DNA from: Paenibacillus pinihumi DSM 23905 = JCM 16419
GTDB lineage: Bacteria; Bacillota; Bacilli; Paenibacillales; Paenibacillaceae
NCBI RefSeq assembly: GCF_000422505.1
Contig: NZ_KE383864.1
Location: 354,381 to 418,380, forward strand
Direction of reading: 5' to 3'
Length of the DNA: 64,000 bases
Shown piece after piece: positions 1-8,058 of the stretch. How positions within the stretch are numbered: position 1 is the first letter of the stretch; every line of letters begins with the position of its first letter. The position numbers and the translations under genes were made by a program. A model generated the notes under the pieces. It was not told the origin of the DNA and did not search any database. It saw nothing but the letters and a program-made list of their open reading frames with translations.

Positions 1-167
1 GGACCGGACATGAAACGATGAATTTGCAATCCCGTCTGCTGCATAATTCTTGTGCCCGTTGTACCGGTAGAATATAAATTATGATTCTCAAATGCCTTTT
101 CATAGGCAATAACAAAATTGACCATCTCATCTTTTTTTCGATCATGTGCTATAAATGCAATATTCAT
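1..167 (-). CDS. mgsA: methylglyoxal synthase, N-terminal part (partial)
   Basis: The minus strand opens with ATG at 167 and reads [19 protein letters not shown] and then STGTTGTRI, the phosphate-binding region typical of MgsA. The family converts dihydroxyacetone phosphate to methylglyoxal in the cytoplasm, a bypass of lower glycolysis under phosphate limitation. Only 55 codons are inside the window; the gene runs off the left edge. It follows dapB, as in B. subtilis (dapB-mgsA), which supports the call. Identification is by recognisable N-terminal sequence and synteny. Confidence 0.9.
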   Translation of the reverse strand, partial: MNIAFIAHDRKKDEMVNFVIAYEKAFENHNLYSTGTTGTRIMQQTGLQIHRFMSG

Positions 168-194
168 CGCTGGTTGCCCCCTAGTATCCCTGTG

Positions 195-998
195 CTAATC
201 CATCAAATGCTCAAAGCCGTAGACCATGCCTGAATATGTCATAACCTTCTTCACCGCTGTATTAACCCCCGGCATATAGCCAGCGCGCTCATAGGAATCA
301 TGTCTAATCTTCAAGGTCTGGCCATAGCCGCCAAATACAACCTCCTGCTGAGCGAATACTCCCGGCAGGCGTACGCTATGTATACGGAATCCGTTGTAAT
401 ACCCGCCGCGTGCACCCTCGATGATCTCCTCTTCCTTCGGATTGCCCTGGCGCATCTCCTCCCGGACGCCTGCGATAAGCTCTGCCGTCTTGATGGAAGT
501 TCCCGATGGAGCATCCAGCTTCTGGTCGCCATGATATTCAATAATTTCAAGATGCGGCATATATTTGGACGCCTCCGCGGCGAATTTCATCATCAGCAGC
601 GCTCCGATCGAGAAATTCGGCGCAATCAGTCCGCCAAGCCCCTTTTCCTTGCACAGCATGTCCAGCTCTTCAATCTGTTCCGGCGTAAAGCCTGTCGTAC
701 CTACTACCGGACGAACATTATGCTTAAGTGCTGTAAGCGTGTTGCTGTAAACAACTTTGGGAATTGTAAAGTCTACAAGCACATCCGGCTTCGTGCTTGC
801 CAGCGCTTCATCCAGATCCTGGCTGACCAGCACACCGCAGGCCGGCTTGTGGGCAAGCAAGCCGGCATCAACACCAACTACACTGGAAGCTGTAGCAGCT
901 ACTAATTGAAGCGACTCATCTTCCAATACCATCTTTACTACTTCTCTGCCCATGCGTCCGCTTGCACCGGCGACGGCTACTTTTATACGTTCTGACAT
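195..998 (-). CDS. dapB: 4-hydroxy-tetrahydrodipicolinate reductase
   Basis: DapB performs the NAD(P)H-dependent reduction step of the diaminopimelate/lysine pathway, which supplies peptidoglycan and, in spore formers, dipicolinate. The 267-residue protein shows the N-terminal Rossmann loop GASGRMG (11-17), VGTTG near 99-103 and the catalytic block EIIEYHGDQKLDAPSGT, with His156, Lys160 and the PSGT substrate loop. The open frame extends 34 codons upstream, but the start at 998 has an AGGTGAT ribosome site at the right distance and begins MSERIKVAVAG as expected, so the longer form is rejected. The gene lies just downstream of a TPR gene (7-nt gap) and upstream of mgsA, likely in one transcript. 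Confidence 0.96.
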   Translation of the reverse strand: MSERIKVAVAGASGRMGREVVKMVLEDESLQLVAATASSVVGVDAGLLAHKPACGVLVSQDLDEALASTKPDVLVDFTIPKVVYSNTLTALKHNVRPVVGTTGFTPEQIEELDMLCKEKGLGGLIAPNFSIGALLMMKFAAEASKYMPHLEIIEYHGDQKLDAPSGTSIKTAELIAGVREEMRQGNPKEEEIIEGARGGYYNGFRIHSVRLPGVFAQQEVVFGGYGQTLKIRHDSYERAGYMPGVNTAVKKVMTYSGMVYGFEHLMD

Positions 999-1005
999 GA
1001 CATGA

Positions 1006-1551
1006 TCACCTGTTCTTTCTTCGTATTCGCCTCCATGCTGGAGCGGTGCTTTCTCTTCGCTTCCGGGAATATTCCCTGCACAGGCGCAAAGCCTCTTCAT
1101 GCTGCGGATGCAGCTTCAAAAGCTGTCTCAGGCTGCGGACCGCATCTGCATACCGGTCAAGTTTGCCGCTGGCAATGCCCATCAGCAGAAGGGCCTCCCC
1201 GCTTAGCGGGTCCATTGCATAAGCATCCTGCAGCGCTGCAAGAGCAGCTTCATAATCCGGCTCCGCCTGCTCCATTAATCTGGCGGCCTTGCCGGCAAGC
1301 AGCCGGGCCTCTACCATTTGGAGCTGATAGCGGTATTCCGCATGGCTGTTATCAAGCTCCACTGCCTTTTGTGCATAAGCAAGCGCCTTGTGAAGCTTTC
1401 CGCTCCGGAAGCATGTAATCGAGCAGCGATAGCAGTAATCCGGATTATCCGGCTCGCTATCGATCGCCTGCTCAAACCAATGAATCGCCTGTTCGAAATC
1501 CCCGTAAAGGATGGATTCATAGGCTTTTCTCAACTTTTCCTTGCTATCCAT
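1006..1551 (-). CDS. tetratricopeptide repeat protein
   Basis: A 181-residue soluble protein with helical repeats: segments such as YGDFEQAIHWFEQAID, GKLHKALAYAQKAVELD and KLDRYADAVRSLRQLLKLHP have TPR spacing (A at position 8, A/S at 20, P at the end). TPR arrays mediate protein-protein contacts; the partner is unknown. The ATG at 1551 is preferred over the one at 1560 because AAGGGAGG would abut the earlier codon but is about 9 nt from the later one. It sits between the MazG-type gene and dapB, closely spaced with dapB. B. subtilis has no TPR gene at this exact position, so it is a local insertion. Confidence 0.8.
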   Translation of the reverse strand: MDSKEKLRKAYESILYGDFEQAIHWFEQAIDSEPDNPDYCYRCSITCFRSGKLHKALAYAQKAVELDNSHAEYRYQLQMVEARLLAGKAARLMEQAEPDYEAALAALQDAYAMDPLSGEALLLMGIASGKLDRYADAVRSLRQLLKLHPQHEEALRLCREYSRKRRESTAPAWRRIRRKNR

Positions 1552-1612
1552 CCACACCATCCTCCCTTATATATTGCTACTTAAGGTGATGGTATAGCAT
1601 ATGTACCAAACG

Positions 1613-1960
1613 TTACGCTTGTTCTGTGTCCTTGCGTGTCCAGCGCTTCGCATCCCGTGTATTGAATTTGTTCATCACTTTATTATGAGCCTCGGTCAAA
1701 TCAATGTTCAGGGAATTGGCAAAGCAGTTCAAAATAAATAAAATATCACCCAGCTCCATCTCAATGGAGTTGTCTGCTTCGCCCGGTTTCTTCGGCTTTT
1801 CCCCATACGTATGATTAACCTCGCGCGCCAGTTCTCCGACTTCCTCGCTCATGCGTGCCAGCAAGGCGAGCGGACTAAAATAGCCTTCCTTAAACTGGCC
1901 GATGTAAGCGTCAACCTCACGCTGAATTTCAGCCAATGATTTTTCGTTTTTATCTGCCAT
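1613..1960 (-). CDS. MazG-type nucleotide pyrophosphohydrolase (YpjD-like)
   Basis: A small 115-residue all-alpha NTP pyrophosphohydrolase. The metal-binding motif is visible as EEVGE (39-43) followed by EMELGD (67-72), the ExxE...ExxD arrangement of MazG/dUTPase-like enzymes. Such enzymes hydrolyse NTPs or modified nucleotides to NMP and pyrophosphate. Length and position (upstream of dapB/mgsA, next to the ypjC/ypjB/ypjA group) match B. subtilis ypjD. Start ATG at 1960 with AAGGGATC upstream. The natural substrate cannot be read from the sequence. Confidence 0.85.
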   Translation of the reverse strand: MADKNEKSLAEIQREVDAYIGQFKEGYFSPLALLARMSEEVGELAREVNHTYGEKPKKPGEADNSIEMELGDILFILNCFANSLNIDLTEAHNKVMNKFNTRDAKRWTRKDTEQA

Positions 1961-2161
1961 GACCCAGATCCCTTTCCAGCCTTTAGACTCTTCAAAATTT
2001 AATCATTCAGATTACTTCATATGTTATCGCAAAGCGCCGCTTTACACAATGGTTAAACACTTCCGTATCCATATGGATAACTAAGCCAGCAGAAGCACAC
2101 GCTAAAAAAGCCAGGCAGCAAACGCACAGCTTATTGCGATAAAAGGAGGTTTTCCGCACAT

Positions 2162-3025
2162 ATGGGCACAGTCGCTCATCCCATCCGGTCCATTATTTTT
2201 ATTTTGCTCGGGACAGCAATCTATGCATTCGGGCTTCACTATTTTGTCTTGCCCAACCAGTTAATGGAAGGCGGTGTAACCGGTATCGCCGTTCTGCTTC
2301 ATTATGCAATCGGGTGGCCGCTGTCCCTGTCGACGCTGCTGCTTAATATCCCCCTGTTTATCGTCGGATTAAGGATGCTTGGCTTGCGGTCGATGGTGCT
2401 GACCTTTATTGGAACCGGGGCATTGACTGTATTCCTGGCCCTTATGGAAGCACTCATACACCACGGGTGGCTGGAGCCGTTCCAGACGACTTCAGACTAC
2501 ATATTAGCTGCCCTATATGCCGGAGCTGTGCTGGGCACCGGGCTTGGAATTGTATTCAGGTTTGGAGGCACAACAGGCGGCGCAGATATTATCGCGCGCA
2601 TCGCGGCCAAAAAGCGCGGCTGGAGCATCGGCCAGATTATTTTGACCATGGATGTCATTATTATCGGGGCCTCACTCTTTTACATCCCCAAGGAAAAAGT
2701 GCTGTACACACTTGTCACCGTCTTTATCGCCAGCAAAATTATTGATTTTATTCAAGAGGGCGCCTACTCCGTTAAAGCTTTTTCAATTATCACGGATAAC
2801 GGGGAGCATGTTGCCGGGCGCATTACAAAAGAAATCGACCGGGGCGTCACCCTGCTTCCTGCAGTGGGTGCCTACTCCGGCCGGGCCAAGCATATGGTTT
2901 ACTGTGTCGTCAGCAGACACGAAATTCAGGCAGTCAAAACGATTGTCAAATCGGCAGACCCTGCTGCCTTCATCATTATTAGTGAAGTAAATGATGTCGT
3001 GGGCGAGGGCTTTAATCCCGGTTAA
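2162..3025 (+). CDS. ypjC: YitT/YpjC family membrane protein
   Basis: A 287-residue integral membrane protein with about five hydrophobic segments in the first 180 residues (YitT_membrane/DUF161 type, with FVLPNQLMEGGVTGIAVLL and GTGLGIVFRFGGTTGGADII) and a soluble C-terminal DUF2179-like domain (about 205-285, AFSIITDNGEHVAG to FIIISEVNDVVGEGF). The family's biochemical role is not established. AAAGGAGG lies about 10 nt before ATG 2162. It is one of the few plus-strand genes here and converges on ypjB with a 14-nt overlap of coding ends. Neighbouring ypjA, ypjB and ypjD homologues support the ypjC name. Confidence 0.85.
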   Translation: MGTVAHPIRSIIFILLGTAIYAFGLHYFVLPNQLMEGGVTGIAVLLHYAIGWPLSLSTLLLNIPLFIVGLRMLGLRSMVLTFIGTGALTVFLALMEALIHHGWLEPFQTTSDYILAALYAGAVLGTGLGIVFRFGGTTGGADIIARIAAKKRGWSIGQIILTMDVIIIGASLFYIPKEKVLYTLVTVFIASKIIDFIQEGAYSVKAFSIITDNGEHVAGRITKEIDRGVTLLPAVGAYSGRAKHMVYCVVSRHEIQAVKTIVKSADPAAFIIISEVNDVVGEGFNPG

Positions 3026-3893
3026 GCCCTGCCCCAGGGACGATCCGGTCCTGCTCGAATCTGAATCTCCGCCAACCGGAATACAAAAGCACCGATAATA
3101 TTACAAATCCGATCAGCAGCGTCCAGCGCCAGGGCATCCCGAGATATACAGGCGAAAAGACCGGTTCCGCCCCTTCTCCGCCTGGCGGCAGGAACAGATC
3201 GTCGATCGCCGAGGACACCATTTGAATAGATCCCTCCGCCAAGCGCAGGTCTCCCTTTCCGGCTGCCGCGGCTTGCAGAAGTGTACGGGAATAGTGCAAA
3301 GATTCCGTCACCGATTGTACAACTGCAGGATCTCTCTGCATCATCGCTGCAGGCGCAATGAGCCTGACATGGTCCTCAAGGGGCTTCAAGGCTGCCAGGG
3401 CTGCCTCTGTGTGATTGCTGCCAAGCTGCTTCCATGCCAAAAAAACACGCCGCACATCCTCTTGCAGCACTTCCTTGTATGATATCCATAAAGCATGATC
3501 ATCCTGTGCGAGCGCCTCGTACGCGAGCATTAGTTGCGAGCTGTAGAACCACAACTGGCCGTGCGGCTTGCCGCTCTGGATAACCTGCCCTAACCGTTTG
3601 GTAACGTCATCCACTGCCCGCCAGCCCTCAATGGAACCATATTGCTTGCGGACATTAGCGGATTGAGATAAGCGGTTCAATTTCTGCAAGCTCTGAAAGA
3701 TTAATTGCCGGTTCCCGCCATAAGCCTGCTGATAAAGCTCGTCCGACAGTTGAAACAGGCGGACTGTCTCCGTGTTGGAAGCTGCATCTATTATGCTGTC
3801 TGCCGTCTGCTGCTGCAATTGTATCTGCCATCCCGGCAGCACGAGCAGGAACAGGAGCAGGGCGACCATCACAATTCCACTTTTACCTCTCAT
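3012..3893 (-). CDS. ypjB: sporulation protein YpjB
   Basis: An exported or membrane-anchored protein of about 293 residues: an N-terminal hydrophobic segment (VMVALLLFLLVLPGW), a long helical extracytoplasmic region and a C-terminal transmembrane helix (WTLLIGFVILSVLLYSGW) followed by basic residues. Name and sporulation link come from synteny with B. subtilis ypjB; molecular function is unknown. ATGs occur at 3911, 3902 and 3893; the last is chosen because the G-run ribosome site touches the earlier ones. That G-run lies in a perfect 10-bp hairpin (3904-3927). Its 3' end overlaps ypjC on the other strand. Confidence 0.75.
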   Translation of the reverse strand: MRGKSGIVMVALLLFLLVLPGWQIQLQQQTADSIIDAASNTETVRLFQLSDELYQQAYGGNRQLIFQSLQKLNRLSQSANVRKQYGSIEGWRAVDDVTKRLGQVIQSGKPHGQLWFYSSQLMLAYEALAQDDHALWISYKEVLQEDVRRVFLAWKQLGSNHTEAALAALKPLEDHVRLIAPAAMMQRDPAVVQSVTESLHYSRTLLQAAAAGKGDLRLAEGSIQMVSSAIDDLFLPPGGEGAEPVFSPVYLGMPWRWTLLIGFVILSVLLYSGWRRFRFEQDRIVPGAGLNRD

Positions 3894-3903
3894 TATGGAC
3901 ATC

Positions 3904-3927
3904 CCCCCCATACTACCGTATGGGGGG
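3904..3927 (-). promoter_or_regulatory. hairpin covering the ypjB ribosome binding site
   Basis: A perfect inverted repeat, CCCCCCATAC-TACC-GTATGGGGGG. Read on the minus strand, its 3' arm contains the G-run that should act as the Shine-Dalgarno sequence of ypjB (start 3893). It lies in the 50-nt gap between the ypjA stop (3944) and ypjB, so a read-through mRNA would fold it. There is no U-run, so a terminator is less likely than translational control. Confidence 0.55.
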
Positions 3928-3943
3928 ACGAGCCGCTTTATGC

Positions 3944-4609
3944 CTATATCCTGTTGAATTTATTATTCATTGATGCTTTTTTACGGAAAGCGAGTGCAAG
4001 CAGGGTTACCAGAAAACTGAACAAAGAAAGACCATACGTGAACTTTTCAATGGTATCCAGATCATCCAGCAGCACTCTGGACAAGGACGGAAAAATGCCA
4101 TATGTATAATCCATCGTATCATTGAGCAGCAGCCATAGCAGCGCCGCCAAAGCTCCAAGCTTCCCGAAGGACATGAAGCGGACATATAGCAGAGCTTCCA
4201 GAGCCATGCCCAAATGGGAGACAACAAGCATCCAATGCTGCCACTCCAGCGGGTCCCCCTGCGCAGCACCGGCAAAAATCATCGCAACTGCCCATATGCC
4301 GTACTTAATGGAGGTAACGACCGCCAACCCCTCCAGAACGGCACGAAATCCGGTCATCAGACGGCCGGGACGGGAAGGCGGAAACAGCAAAAAGAGCAGC
4401 GAGAGCGTGAAAAACAGACTGGCTGTCGGGCTGTCCGGCACAAATACAAGCTGCCATAGCGGATGATGCTCATACGTATAGAGAAGCTGATTCCAATACC
4501 AGATGTATCCGTAGACCGTCCCTGCTGCGTTTATAATAAACAGCAGCCACAGAAAGGACCGGTTCAGTAATACAGAACGGTCCCAAAGCCGCAGCAATGA
4601 CCATGACAT
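3944..4609 (-). CDS. ypjA: DUF1405 family membrane protein YpjA
   Basis: A polytopic membrane protein of 221 residues with roughly six hydrophobic segments, including FLWLLFIINAAGTVYGYIWYW, LFFTLSLLFLLFPPS, IKYGIWAVAMIFAG and the C-terminal LSLFSFLVTLLALAF. The pattern NAAGTVYGYIWYWNQL...FVPDSPTASLFF is typical of DUF1405/YpjA. No catalytic motif is apparent and function is unknown. ATG 4609 follows AAGGAGA with suitable spacing; the 12-codon upstream extension is rejected. It lies between qcrC and ypjB as in B. subtilis, separated from qcrC by a strong terminator. Confidence 0.85.
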   Translation of the reverse strand: MSWSLLRLWDRSVLLNRSFLWLLFIINAAGTVYGYIWYWNQLLYTYEHHPLWQLVFVPDSPTASLFFTLSLLFLLFPPSRPGRLMTGFRAVLEGLAVVTSIKYGIWAVAMIFAGAAQGDPLEWQHWMLVVSHLGMALEALLYVRFMSFGKLGALAALLWLLLNDTMDYTYGIFPSLSRVLLDDLDTIEKFTYGLSLFSFLVTLLALAFRKKASMNNKFNRI

Positions 4610-4654
4610 GTATGCATTCTCCTTTTCTGAAAAACAAAGCGGCAAGCCGGATTT

Positions 4655-4690
4655 TGAAAAGAACCTGACCGAAAGCTTTCGGTCAGGTTC
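4655..4690 (-). terminator. terminator of the qcrABC operon
   Basis: A 15-bp perfect inverted repeat (GAACCTGACCGAAAG / CTTTCGGTCAGGTTC, 4661-4690) followed on the minus strand by a U-rich stretch (TTTTCAAAAT). It begins 12 nt after the qcrC stop codon. Confidence 0.93.
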
Positions 4691-4702
4691 TAGTTAAGCA
4701 TG

Positions 4703-5569
4703 TTATTCAGCGGCTTTCTTTTGCTTGGAGAGCCAGGTTGCGATCTGGTCAATTTCAGCTGTAGATAGCTTATCTTTAAAAGCTGGCATGTTTCCGTTAC
4801 CATTGGTAACAACATCATGCAGCTCTTCTAAGCTGAATTGATCGCCAATTCCGCGTAATGCAGGGATACCACTACCACCATTCAGGTCAGTAGCATGGCA
4901 AGCCATACAGTTTTGCTTAATAAGGCCGTAAGCCGGATCATCCTCAGCCACGATAGCAACCGGTTTCGCGCGTTTCACAGCGCTTGGGGCAGGCTGCCCC
5001 TTCTCGTAAGCTTCACGGGCTTTCTCTTCACGGACAATGTGCTCAGGCTTTGTGCCGCTCTCCTCCAGCTGGTGCTGGTAATGATCCCAGGATACCTTGG
5101 TCAGGTATACACAGGAAATCAAGGAAAGAAGCATCAATGAGGAAGCGATCGGACGGCGGTAGAAGCGGCGTTCCTTGCCAGTGTCAAGGAACGGAGCAAG
5201 CAGCAGCGCGCCGAAAGCAAGACCTGGAATACCCATTACGCCGAGAACAACGTAGTCGCCGGACACGTATGGATATTTCAGCAATTGATACATGAACAGG
5301 AAATACCAGTCAGGCATCGGAATGAATGCGGCATTCATCGGGTCCGCCGGATACCCAAGCGGAGCAGGGTGGGCGATCGTCAGAACGAGGAATCCGACCA
5401 GTACGACCACGCCGACCATCCATTCCTTCAAGAGAAAGTATGGAATAAACGCTTCTGATTTCCCAGGAAATGAAGTGAAATCAGGCGGAATGTTGACCAT
5501 ACTGTTCTTTTTGACACGCGAGTCGCCAACAAACACGACTTTTTCTTTAGAATTATGGCCATGCGCCAT
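4703..5569 (-). CDS. qcrC: menaquinol-cytochrome c reductase, cytochrome b/c subunit
   Basis: The third subunit of the Bacillus-type bc complex: an N-terminal part equal to subunit IV of b6f (MPDWYFLFMYQLLKYP, three transmembrane helices) fused to a C-terminal c-type haem domain. The haem site CMACH is at 221-225 and the probable Met ligand lies in GNGNMPAF. The complex passes electrons from menaquinol to cytochrome c, moving protons across the membrane. The 288-residue length is in the expected range. It ends the qcrA-qcrB-qcrC operon, 18 nt after qcrB, ahead of a strong terminator. Confidence 0.96.
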   Translation of the reverse strand: MAHGHNSKEKVVFVGDSRVKKNSMVNIPPDFTSFPGKSEAFIPYFLLKEWMVGVVVLVGFLVLTIAHPAPLGYPADPMNAAFIPMPDWYFLFMYQLLKYPYVSGDYVVLGVMGIPGLAFGALLLAPFLDTGKERRFYRRPIASSLMLLSLISCVYLTKVSWDHYQHQLEESGTKPEHIVREEKAREAYEKGQPAPSAVKRAKPVAIVAEDDPAYGLIKQNCMACHATDLNGGSGIPALRGIGDQFSLEELHDVVTNGNGNMPAFKDKLSTAEIDQIATWLSKQKKAAE

Positions 5570-5587
5570 GGAGAACCCTCCCTTCGC

Positions 5588-6259
5588 TTATAGTGGTCCG
5601 GAAATCCCTTGTTTCCGAATCATAAAGAAGTGTGCTGCGAGCAAGGCAAGCAATGCTCCAGGCAAGAAGAAGACGTGTATCGCAAAGAAGCGTGTGAGCG
5701 TTTGCGCACCTACGATTTCTCCACCGTTCAGCAATTCTTTAATGTAAGGTCCCAGGTAGGGTACTGATTCCGCGATTTGCAGAGTTACCTTCGTTGCAAA
5801 ATATGCTTTGTTGTCCCAAGGCAGCAAGTAGCCTGTCAGACCAAGACCCAGCATGATAAAGAAAATCAGCATTCCCACTACCCAGTTCATTTCGCGAGGC
5901 GCTTTGTAAGAGCCTGTGAAGAAAACCCGGAGTGTATGTAAGAACATCATTACGATAACAAGGCTTGCTCCCCAGTGGTGCATCGCACGCACAATACCGC
6001 CGAATGCTACTTTGTGCTGCAAATAGTCAACGCTTGCATAAGCATTGATAATATCAGGCACATAGTACATGGTCAGGAACATCCCCGATAAAATCTGGAT
6101 TACCGTGATAAAAAACGTCAGACCGCCAAAACAGTATACGAACGCAGAGAAGTGATGGGCGGGGTTAACATGCTCCGGCACCTCATGGTCCGCAACATCC
6201 CTCCACATTGGCGTTATATCAAGACGTTCGTCAATCCAATTGTAAATACCTTTAAACAT
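5588..6259 (-). CDS. qcrB: menaquinol-cytochrome c reductase, cytochrome b subunit
   Basis: A 223-residue cytochrome b6-like subunit with four transmembrane helices. Haem-ligating histidines sit in the usual contexts (HHFSAF, MHHWGAS, MFLHTLRVF, FAIHVFFLPG) and the segment PWDNKAYFATKVT is characteristic. It holds the two b haems and the quinol sites of the bc complex together with the N-terminal part of QcrC. It lies between qcrA and qcrC with short gaps (17 and 18 nt). Confidence 0.97.
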   Translation of the reverse strand: MFKGIYNWIDERLDITPMWRDVADHEVPEHVNPAHHFSAFVYCFGGLTFFITVIQILSGMFLTMYYVPDIINAYASVDYLQHKVAFGGIVRAMHHWGASLVIVMMFLHTLRVFFTGSYKAPREMNWVVGMLIFFIMLGLGLTGYLLPWDNKAYFATKVTLQIAESVPYLGPYIKELLNGGEIVGAQTLTRFFAIHVFFLPGALLALLAAHFFMIRKQGISGPL

Positions 6260-6276
6260 CTGATTGTACGCCCTCC

Positions 6277-6807
6277 TTATACTTTAGTGTTCGGCTTAAC
6301 CGGTCCGAGATAGATAAAGCCATTCTCAATCTTCAAGTCATACTCGTCCAGCGGATTCGGTGCGACTTTCAGGTTTTTGCCTTCTTTCGTATACTTCGCT
6401 TCATGGCATGGACAAAAATACTGGTCGTCTTTTTGCGTGTTCCAGTTGATTGTACAGCCCAGATGCTTACATACCGGAGAGAGGGCAAAGATATTTCCCT
6501 GATCATCCTTTGCAATCCATGCTGCCAGTTCCGGGTCGCTCTCATACCAGCCATCAACCTGGTGAATCTGGAATTTGAATTCCTGCGGCTCCGGAGTAAT
6601 CTTGCTTTCTTCCACTACTTTTACGTAAGTACCCTCTGTTTTCTTGGTCAAAATTGGATCAACCGCAAAACGGACCATCGGCAAAACCGGACCTGCTGCC
6701 AAAAAAGCCGTTGTGCCTCCAAGCGTATAAGCCAGAAACTGACGACGTGTCATTTCTTTGCGTTGGACAGGCTGATGTGCGGTTTCATGATGTTCATGGT
6801 TACTCAT
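6277..6807 (-). CDS. qcrA: menaquinol-cytochrome c reductase, Rieske iron-sulfur subunit
   Basis: First gene of the qcr operon. The 176-residue protein has an N-terminal RRQFLAYTLGG segment with a hydrophobic anchor (Tat-like targeting, as in other Rieske subunits) and a Rieske domain with CKHLGC (Cys113, His115, Cys118) and CPCH (Cys132, Cys134, His135): two Cys and two His for the [2Fe-2S] cluster plus the disulfide pair. The start at 6807 is chosen over an upstream in-frame ATG at 6864 because the G-rich ribosome site lies between them; spacing is somewhat long. The promoter is at 6887-6915. Confidence 0.95.
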   Translation of the reverse strand: MSNHEHHETAHQPVQRKEMTRRQFLAYTLGGTTAFLAAGPVLPMVRFAVDPILTKKTEGTYVKVVEESKITPEPQEFKFQIHQVDGWYESDPELAAWIAKDDQGNIFALSPVCKHLGCTINWNTQKDDQYFCPCHEAKYTKEGKNLKVAPNPLDEYDLKIENGFIYLGPVKPNTKV

Positions 6808-6842
6808 CTTCTGTTCTACCCCCCTTACCAACCGTAACTTGC

Positions 6843-6862
6843 GTTTTGTCGCATGACAAAAC
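6843..6862 (-). promoter_or_regulatory. small hairpin in the qcrA leader
   Basis: GTTTTGTC-GCAT-GACAAAAC, an 8-bp stem in the 5' untranslated region of qcrABC between the promoter and the ribosome site. No U-run follows. It may stabilise the message or bind a regulator. Confidence 0.35.
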
Positions 6863-6886
6863 ACACGACGAACTAGGACATTACCT

Positions 6887-6915
6887 ATAATATCCTAGGT
6901 GTCCAAGAGCGTCAA
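6887..6915 (-). promoter_or_regulatory. sigma-A promoter of qcrABC with flanking inverted repeat
   Basis: On the minus strand TTGACG (6915-6910), a 17-nt spacer and TATTAT (6892-6887). An inverted repeat CTAGGA-N14-TCCTAG (6873-6898) brackets the -10 element, a position where a repressor could act. ResD and AbrB control qcr in B. subtilis; whether this repeat relates to them is not known. Confidence 0.8.
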
Positions 6916-7024
6916 GAATATGCCTGACGATTTGGGAATATGATTCTAAGATCGCATCATAATTTGTTGGGATTTTGTCACATTTGACCTTGTATGGAAC
7001 TAGGTTTCCATGCTTCACGCAAAT

Positions 7025-7465
7025 TTATTCCGCTTTAATTGGCTCTTTTTCATTTTTTTGCTGCTGCCAAATCTCTGTAACCGCTTGCTTCACAGCTGCA
7101 GATTCAGGGATTGTCCCGTCTTCGCCAGGAGCAATTACAAGATCGGCTGCAATGCTGTCCAGCTTCAACCCTGCTCTGCCCGTTATCAGCACAATATAGC
7201 GAAACCCCGATGCTCTAAAACGGCGGCACAGCTCGTCAAGCTGCATCGCATCCGGCTCCTCATAGAAATGATAGGCCGGGTAAGTAACGAGCCGCCCCTT
7301 GAAAGGCACCTCTACAAGATCCATAATATCGCGCAGCCCCTCCAGCGCAGCTGTCGCTTCATCGGGAGTTTCAGTACCCGTCAATCCGGTAACCGGCAGC
7401 AGACAAGTGTCCAGATACGGCTTCAGCTCTTCCCAGCGGGATTTCTCAATTTCACTAAACTTCAA
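7025..7465 (-). CDS. ypiF: DUF2487 family protein YpiF
   Basis: A 146-residue soluble protein beginning KFSEIEKSRWEELKPYLDTCLLPV, typical of the YpiF/DUF2487 family, which in B. subtilis lies next to qcrA exactly as here. Function unknown. The initiator is TTG: GGAGGGG lies 7 nt upstream and no ATG competes. An acidic C-terminus (QQQKNEKEPIKAE) ends the protein. Confidence 0.82.
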   Translation of the reverse strand: MKFSEIEKSRWEELKPYLDTCLLPVTGLTGTETPDEATAALEGLRDIMDLVEVPFKGRLVTYPAYHFYEEPDAMQLDELCRRFRASGFRYIVLITGRAGLKLDSIAADLVIAPGEDGTIPESAAVKQAVTEIWQQQKNEKEPIKAE

Positions 7466-7566
7466 TTCCGCCCCTCCTGTTGATTTTATCCCTTACTCTA
7501 ACATTATGTTACATGAATATGGGAATACGAACAAGCCTCACCACATAATCTTCGCGGAAGGGACTT

Positions 7567-7616
7567 AAAAAAACAGCCTCCGCCCTGCCGCTTCCCAAGC
7601 AGGCAGGCACAGAGGC
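7567..7616 (-). terminator. terminator downstream of the IDEAL-domain gene
   Basis: Minus-strand hairpin with outer stem GCCTC/GAGGC and inner CTGCC/GGCAG followed by TTTTTTT, starting 32 nt after the stop at 7648. It separates that gene from ypiF. Confidence 0.8.
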
Positions 7617-7647
7617 GCCTTTTATTCAAGCTGAAATGTTCAACAGG

Positions 7648-7833
7648 TCAGGAAGCCTGAATGGACTTTAATTCATTGGTCAAACGTCTAAAGGTGTCTT
7701 CATCCCCGGCTGCCAGCGCTGTATCAATGGCTTTATATAACCGTTCTGTGCGAAATTTCAAAATAGCATCGTCAAGCATCATTTCCGCGGCTAATGCCAG
7801 CATCGTCTCATACGTCACTTTCATTTTATCCAT
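7648..7833 (-). CDS. IDEAL domain-containing small protein
   Basis: A 61-residue protein with one IDEAL motif (LYKAIDTALAAGDEDTFRRLT), the short helical module found at the C-terminus of B. subtilis YpiB and in the ComK inhibitor-like proteins. It lies where ypiB sits next to ypiF in B. subtilis but lacks the larger N-terminal UPF0302 part, so it is a stand-alone IDEAL protein. ATG 7833 has GGAGGTG about 7 nt upstream; the upstream ATG at 7860 has no ribosome site. Role unknown; a protein-interaction function is likely. Confidence 0.75.
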   Translation of the reverse strand: MDKMKVTYETMLALAAEMMLDDAILKFRTERLYKAIDTALAAGDEDTFRRLTNELKSIQAS

Positions 7834-8058
7834 AGGATACACCTCCAAACTATCGTTCAAGAGATCCTATATTCTTTTTTGTATACCATGCTGTTCTCCA
7901 GCCTCATTCTCAGCAGCAGGTCTGATATGCAGGAGAAATCAGGCAGGAGGGGAGTCTCTTGTTTTAAGCTACAACTAAACCTGCTCCTATTAAAGCATAT
8001 TCAACATGCGACACTCCGTTTCGTGCTTTTGCCCTCAGACAGATGAATGTGCTCGCGC

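Noticed and set aside
195-1100. 34-codon N-terminal extension of DapB overlapping the TPR gene
   Set aside because: The internal ATG at 998 has the ribosome site and matches the family N-terminus; the extension is the TPR coding region in another frame.
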